A stretch of DNA of 64,000 nt from Chitinophaga filiformis. GTDB taxonomy: Bacteria; Bacteroidota; Bacteroidia; Chitinophagales; Chitinophagaceae. A program made the translations under genes and the position numbers. Every line of letters begins with the position of its first letter. The first letter of the stretch is position 1. Positions 59,656 to 64,000 of the stretch are shown in pieces. The notes under the pieces were generated by a model. That model was given only the letters and a program-made list of their open reading frames with translations, ran no database searches and was not told the DNA's origin. The DNA is taken from the NCBI RefSeq assembly GCF_900102545.1, contig NZ_FNBN01000004.1:519899-583898 (forward strand), in the 5' to 3' direction.

Positions 59656-61170
59656 CTAGTGTCTGAAGTGACGGGTACCAGTCGTCACCATTACCATACC
59701 GTTCTGCTTACAGAATTCTATTGAATCATTATCCCTTACAGAACCACCTGGCTGGATCACAGATGTGATACCTTCCTCATGAGCAATACGCACACAGTCA
59801 TCAAATGGGAAGAACGCGTCGGAAGCCATAGCAGCGCCTTTCAGATCAAAGCTGAACTGGGCGGCCTTAGCGATGGCATGACGTAAAGAGTCAATACGGG
59901 AAGTCTGACCACAACCTTTGCCAATGAGCTGTTTATCTTTCACCAAAGCAATAGCGTTGGATTTCAGATGTTTACATACCAGGTTAGCAAATTCAAGATC
60001 TGCCTTTTCAGCAGGAGTAGATGGTCTTGCACCTACTTCGTTCCATTCCTGGAAATTGCCCTTATCATTTTCCTGCAGCAGTACGCCGTTCAGGACATTT
60101 TTGTATACGTAAGGTGCCTTCACCGGTTGCAGTTGCTGCAACAGGATACGGTTCTTTTTCGCCTGCAGTACAGTCAGCGCATCAGCATCAAAGCCCGGCG
60201 CGATCAGTATTTCGAAGAAGATCTCGCTGATGGATTCAGCAGTAGCTTTATCAATTACTACATTGGTTACCAATACACCACCGAATGCGCTCTCCTTATC
60301 GCCGGCCAGTGCAGCATCCCATGCAGCCTTCAAGGTAGGGCGACTGGCGATACCACATACGTTGGTATGTTTGATCACAGCAAAAGTGGTTTCTGTAAAT
60401 TCCTGGATCAGCTGGCAGGCAGCATCAACATCCACGAGGTTGTTGTAAGACAGTTCCTTACCGTGCAGTTTGTTGAAGATCTCAGACAGGTTACCGTAGA
60501 ATACTCCTCTTTGATGAGGATTTTCTCCGTAACGCATTACCTGACCCTGCGGAGCAGATACCTGGAAGTATGCAGCAGGCTCATTGTTCAGGAAGTACTG
60601 TGAAATAGCTACGTCGTAGTTAGCGCATACTTCAAATGCCTTTGCCGCAAATGACCTGCGTTCTTCTATGCTGGTAGCGCCACCATTGTCGGTCAGCACT
60701 TTCTCAAGGTCAGCATACTGATCTTTGGAAGCAACGATCACTACATCTTTGTAGTTCTTGCCTGCCGCCCTGATCAGGGATACACCGCCGATGTCTATTT
60801 TTTCGATAATTGTTTGTTCTTCTTTGGTGCTCTTCACTGTTTCCTCAAACGGATACAGGTCTACAATCACCAGGTCCAGCTCAGGAATAGCATACTGTTG
60901 CAGTTGCTCAAGGTCCTGTGGATTCTCACGACGAGCCAGAATGCCTCCGAATATTTTAGGATGCAGGGTCTTTACACGTCCGCCCAGAATAGATGGATAC
61001 GCTGTCAACTCTTCCACTGCTACACACTTCACTCCCAGGTCTTCAATGAATTTCTGGGTGCCGCCAGTTGAATAAATAGTTACTCCCTGTTCACCTAACT
61101 TTTTTACAATGTTCTCCAGGTTATCTTTATAGAAAACGGAGATCAATGCTGATTTAATTTGCTTTTGCAT
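59656..61170 (-). CDS. purH: Bifunctional AICAR formyltransferase / IMP cyclohydrolase
   Basis: 504 residues. Last two steps of de novo purine synthesis. N-terminal MGS-like cyclohydrolase domain at about 1-190 (ALISVFYKDNLENIVKKL, IYSTGGTQKFIEDLG, ILGGRVKTLHPKIFGGIL). C-terminal AICAR transformylase with RYGENPHQRG, the catalytic KHTNVCG (usually KHTNPCG; V replaces P) and SAFGGV. Start ATG at 61170. comEC ends 12 bases upstream on the same strand, so the two may be co-transcribed, although purH has its own terminator. Confidence 0.97.
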   Translation of the reverse strand: MQKQIKSALISVFYKDNLENIVKKLGEQGVTIYSTGGTQKFIEDLGVKCVAVEELTAYPSILGGRVKTLHPKIFGGILARRENPQDLEQLQQYAIPELDLVIVDLYPFEETVKSTKEEQTIIEKIDIGGVSLIRAAGKNYKDVVIVASKDQYADLEKVLTDNGGATSIEERRSFAAKAFEVCANYDVAISQYFLNNEPAAYFQVSAPQGQVMRYGENPHQRGVFYGNLSEIFNKLHGKELSYNNLVDVDAACQLIQEFTETTFAVIKHTNVCGIASRPTLKAAWDAALAGDKESAFGGVLVTNVVIDKATAESISEIFFEILIAPGFDADALTVLQAKKNRILLQQLQPVKAPYVYKNVLNGVLLQENDKGNFQEWNEVGARPSTPAEKADLEFANLVCKHLKSNAIALVKDKQLIGKGCGQTSRIDSLRHAIAKAAQFSFDLKGAAMASDAFFPFDDCVRIAHEEGITSVIQPGGSVRDNDSIEFCKQNGMVMVTTGTRHFRH

Positions 61171-61182
61171 GTATGGAAATCA

Positions 61183-63279
61183 TTAGAAATTTACAACATA
61201 GGCTCCCTGATCCGGAACCGAAAAGAAGCGCAAAGTTAGCATGTAACAATCACTTTTCCACTGTTGAATGTTCCGCAGCCTGCTGGAAGCATCAAAAATA
61301 TAGCAGCCTACGTCAAACATCTGCTCCAATTGTCTGATATCCACCTGTGGATTATGTGATAGTAAAAGATAATCTGTCCGGAACTTTTTCTGCGGCATGA
61401 TCCGGGGAAGAGCACTGTCTACGATCACCAGCCGTTTTTGCCCCAGCGAGAGGATCTGTAAGCCGGCAAATGCAGGACCGCTAATGCCACTGTCGATATT
61501 CAATTGCTGCTTTATCCCATACAGCACATGTGCGGGTCGTAAATAGCGATTGTATAATGAATCACTTCTCATCACATCTCTGTCGCCCGCAGTAGCTACC
61601 TGGTGTTTCTGAATAACCTCCACACATGTATGTCCCGGGATATTATAAACAACCATTTTATGCTGATACTGTTCATTTATGTGCGATAACATCAGGGATA
61701 TACTCCAAAGAGCAAGACCTGTCAGCGCCACCAGCAGTCCCTGTCGCCATTGATGCAGCCACCAGATGAGCAGGCCGGCTATACAGCTATACAGGCAGAT
61801 CATGCCGAGGGGATGCATATTGATATCTGTGATCAAAGCGCCGGGTAAATGCCCTATCCGGCTAACCACGCGGTTCATCCATTGCATCAGTATCTGCAAG
61901 GCATACCCGGTACCATTTGCCAGCACAGGCACGCCGCCTACTATCAGCAACAGGATCTCACCATAGAGTACAATGGTCGACAAAGGCACGGTCAGCATAT
62001 TTGCAGGAAGAAAGAAAACGGGAAACTGATGGAAGTAATAGAGACAGACCGGCAAAGTCAGTACCTGTGCGGCTAATGTCAGCGCTGTCATATCCCACAA
62101 CTTATCCAGCCATCTACGACTGCTCTGGAACAAATAATAGGTATGCCGGTAGCAGATCACGATACTTAATACTGCCAGATAAGATAGCTGAAACCCCACA
62201 TCCATGAGCAATCGTGGTTCATAACACAGCAACAGAAAAGCCGACGCAGCCAGCGTGTTATATATGTTTGTATAGCGGTCCAGCATAAACTTTCCAACAG
62301 TAATGAAAGTAAACATCACGGTTGCACGTAGTACGGATGCTGCACCACCTGTCAATAAAGTAAACGCCCATAACAACAGGATGATAAGGCATCCTTTGAG
62401 CCCTTCTGAAAAGCGATGTTTAGGCCACCAGCATAGTATCCATAGTAGCCCGCCGTAAATCAGCGCCAGGTGCATTCCAGAAATAGCGATGATATGCACA
62501 ATACCAGTGTTGGTGTAATCCTGTACCATTTCCCTGTCCAGGTCATAACGGTAGCCGATTAGTAAAGCGGCAGCCAGACCGGCTTCCCGGCCGCCTATAT
62601 ATTGTTGTAGTGTATGCAGGCAATATTGCCGGCATTGGAATATCACTTGCAGGATAGGATTTTCCTCTTTTCCCGGCAGCCGTCTCCACCCACCTGATCG
62701 CAGGAATGCCTGCCTGTATATCTGCTGATTTGAACAATAGCGGCGGTAGTCAAATGCCCCGGGATTACCGCTGTGCTGCACGGGTGTCGTCTGCGAGGGT
62801 ATCAGTAAGCGGTCGCCCTCCTGCAAAGTTCCAGCCGCGCTGTCTTTACTTAGGTATACTAACAATCTGCCACTTGCCCGTATGCTCCTATTATCACGTA
62901 TGATATGACGCACGTTAACAACTGTTTTATACGACCGTGCTTTCTGCTGGATAGGCTCCCCTACTGTTGCTATCAGCAGGTCTGTGGGTCTTAGCAGGGT
63001 ATCAAAATAACTGCTGCTCCGGCGGATATCTGACTGATATACCAGCAAACTTCCACTGCAAACAATCAGCAGTTGCAGTACGATACCACGCAGCCAATCG
63101 TACTGAAAGCGGAAACGAAAAGGCAGTTTTTGGAAGACAAATAAGGTCACTCCCAGCAAACCCGCTGCAGTAAAAACTATCAGCGGATTAAACGGCATAT
63201 ATAACTGTACTGATATACCGGCGGATAAGGATAAAATCAGGCGCAGAAATGGCGCACGTTTAAGAAAGGCTACAAACAT
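61183..63279 (-). CDS. comEC: ComEC/Rec2-family DNA uptake channel
   Basis: 698 residues. Two N-terminal helices and a DUF4131 OB-like domain (about 60-190; GDRLLIPSQ), then the multi-helix competence domain with TGIVHIIAISGMHLALI and LLTGGAASVLRATVMF, which carries the imported strand across the inner membrane. The C-terminal part (about 560-698) resembles a reduced metallo-beta-lactamase domain: DYLLLSHNPQVDI is present but the HxHxDH metal motif is not, as is common in Bacteroidota ComEC. The start ATG at 63279 is followed by a short hydrophobic N-terminus. Natural competence is possible but needs partners outside the window. Confidence 0.93.
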   Translation of the reverse strand: MFVAFLKRAPFLRLILSLSAGISVQLYMPFNPLIVFTAAGLLGVTLFVFQKLPFRFRFQYDWLRGIVLQLLIVCSGSLLVYQSDIRRSSSYFDTLLRPTDLLIATVGEPIQQKARSYKTVVNVRHIIRDNRSIRASGRLLVYLSKDSAAGTLQEGDRLLIPSQTTPVQHSGNPGAFDYRRYCSNQQIYRQAFLRSGGWRRLPGKEENPILQVIFQCRQYCLHTLQQYIGGREAGLAAALLIGYRYDLDREMVQDYTNTGIVHIIAISGMHLALIYGGLLWILCWWPKHRFSEGLKGCLIILLLWAFTLLTGGAASVLRATVMFTFITVGKFMLDRYTNIYNTLAASAFLLLCYEPRLLMDVGFQLSYLAVLSIVICYRHTYYLFQSSRRWLDKLWDMTALTLAAQVLTLPVCLYYFHQFPVFFLPANMLTVPLSTIVLYGEILLLIVGGVPVLANGTGYALQILMQWMNRVVSRIGHLPGALITDINMHPLGMICLYSCIAGLLIWWLHQWRQGLLVALTGLALWSISLMLSHINEQYQHKMVVYNIPGHTCVEVIQKHQVATAGDRDVMRSDSLYNRYLRPAHVLYGIKQQLNIDSGISGPAFAGLQILSLGQKRLVIVDSALPRIMPQKKFRTDYLLLSHNPQVDIRQLEQMFDVGCYIFDASSRLRNIQQWKSDCYMLTLRFFSVPDQGAYVVNF

Positions 63280-63600
63280 GACAACTAAATATGGTTAACT
63301 AATTCAAGTAATGAAAGTAAGCTTTTCACACATGAAATATGTTTTTAAGGTATGATAAATATCCACCCGCTTGATAAGTTTATGGGGCAAAAAATATTTT
63401 TAAAATAGGACGCATTTTACATATTCATAAAATCTGATAATTATTAAATAATTGTTTTTCAATATAGTTGCAAATTACACATTTCCACATCTGTTATTGA
63501 TTAGTTAACATCTTTTTAATATTTAATATTTATAGTAAACTGCATTACCGGTCACGCTATTTATACACATAAATAGTCGTGTCTTTAATGGTTATTTTGA
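63280..63600. other. A/T-rich intergenic region upstream of comEC
   Basis: About 320 bases, strongly A/T-rich (63400-63540 is nearly all A and T). A small perfect hairpin CTATTTAT-acac-ATAAATAG lies at 63557-63576. It should contain the comEC promoter. No gene was seen. Confidence 0.4.
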
Positions 63601-63610
63601 GGGAAAAGAA

Positions 63611-63634
63611 AGAGCCTGATCTTCATCAGGCTCT
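63611..63634. terminator. Perfect hairpin terminator in the right intergenic region
   Basis: AGAGCCTGAT (63611-63620), loop CTTC, ATCAGGCTCT (63625-63634). T-rich on both sides (gattatttt on plus; ttcttttccc on minus). No gene end lies inside the window next to it, so it may terminate a minus-strand transcript that begins beyond 64000 or in the repeat region. Confidence 0.7.
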
Positions 63635-63785
63635 GATTATTTTAAGACCTTCCAATACTTCTTCAAGGCAATTATCTACTCAGGCTAAGAGCTCCCAGGA
63701 TTTAGATTCTGCCGTTTTCAATTGCAACAACGCATGTCGGATATATACCGGACGTATTTTTCCGGGGGATGTTTGATATATTAAT

Positions 63786-64000
63786 TCCCGGGGTTGCCTC
63801 GACGTTTCCGTCCACGAGGTTGCACCCCGCGTTTTTCGTCCCCGGAGTTGCACCCCGGGCTACAAACAATGGGACTCCTACCGGAGTCCTATTATAGTTT
63901 GTTGATGACGTTTGACGTAAAGATTCGGTGCGACTATACTACACCTATAATGCATTTCTATAACGTTTCCCGTTCCCGGGGTTGCCACCCCGCGTTTTTC
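63786..64000. repeat. GC-rich REP-like interspersed repeats with stem-loop (continues past the window)
   Basis: A motif of about 28 bp built around GTTGC and CCCCG recurs: GTTGC at 63793, 63819, 63847 and 63981, usually preceded by CGTTT and CCCGG-type bases and followed by ACCCCGCG. Spacing is 26, 28, then 134 bases, and the last copy (63964-64000) runs into the window edge. Between copies 3 and 4 is a nested stem: ACAAAC (63862-63867) with GTTTGT (63897-63902), enclosing GGACTCC-TACC-GGAGTCC (63872-63889). The GC content stands out against the A/T-rich flank. It looks like the extragenic REP-type repeats seen in many Bacteroidota, often spread by REP-associated transposases. Confidence 0.7.

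Noticed and set aside
63579..63776. A 65-codon plus-strand open frame in the right intergenic region
   Set aside because: It runs through the perfect terminator hairpin at 63611-63634, and its product has no family features.
63786..64000. The GC-rich repeats as a CRISPR array
   Set aside because: Spacing is irregular (26, 28, 134 bases), copies are imperfect, and the intervals are not uniform spacers.

Overview
The window is chromosomal DNA from a Bacteroidota bacterium, most likely family Chitinophagaceae and probably Chitinophaga or a close relative. This rests on SusC/SusD-type nutrient-uptake genes, ECF sigma/FecR-type anti-sigma pairs, large two-repeat MacB-type permeases, the gliding genes gldE and gldD, a 31-residue COX24-like ribosomal protein, and promoter -7 elements of the TAnnTTTG type. 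No tRNA, rRNA, CRISPR array, insertion sequence or prophage was seen.

Left part (1-17700). The window opens inside a TonB-dependent receptor with an STN signalling domain, divergent from an ECF sigma factor and its FecR anti-sigma. Two tandem paralogous polytopic membrane proteins and a DbpA-like DEAD-box helicase follow. Next comes an AT-richer gene fusing an SMC/AAA15-type ATPase to a TOPRIM (DUF4435-like) domain, which looks like a single-gene PARIS-type defence system. A SusC/SusD pair lies downstream of gpsA. After it come a secreted lipoprotein, a symmetric array of 11-bp repeats, a C-terminal scrap of a GH92 mannosidase, and a lysine-rich histone-H1-like protein.

Centre (17900-37000). 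An orphan ECF sigma gene is followed by a cluster of nine minus-strand genes for a tripartite MacAB/TolC-like export machinery: two adaptors, one TolC, two ATPases and four different ~800-residue permeases. A sigma-54-dependent response regulator and its histidine kinase are transcribed divergently. A near-consensus sigma-54 promoter lies just upstream of the first gene of the export cluster, so the regulator probably controls it.

Right part (37000-64000). Mostly housekeeping genes: YhhN-like protein, nadB, an acyltransferase, a BON lipoprotein, an SDR, a persulfide-dioxygenase/rhodanese fusion with a cysteine-free ArsR regulator, tsaB, ridA, an L,D-transpeptidase, RNase E/G, the small ribosomal protein, a TPR protein, HU, mutY, ssb, gldE, gldD, DUF3109, a LutB-like protein and a Pmp3-like protein. 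Then come an ECF sigma overlapping an unusual anti-sigma/TonB fusion, purH and comEC. The window ends in non-coding DNA holding GC-rich REP-like repeats. Many intergenic gaps contain clear hairpin terminators, listed individually. Several genes start with GTG or TTG (gpsA, tsaB, rng, the TPR gene, gldE).
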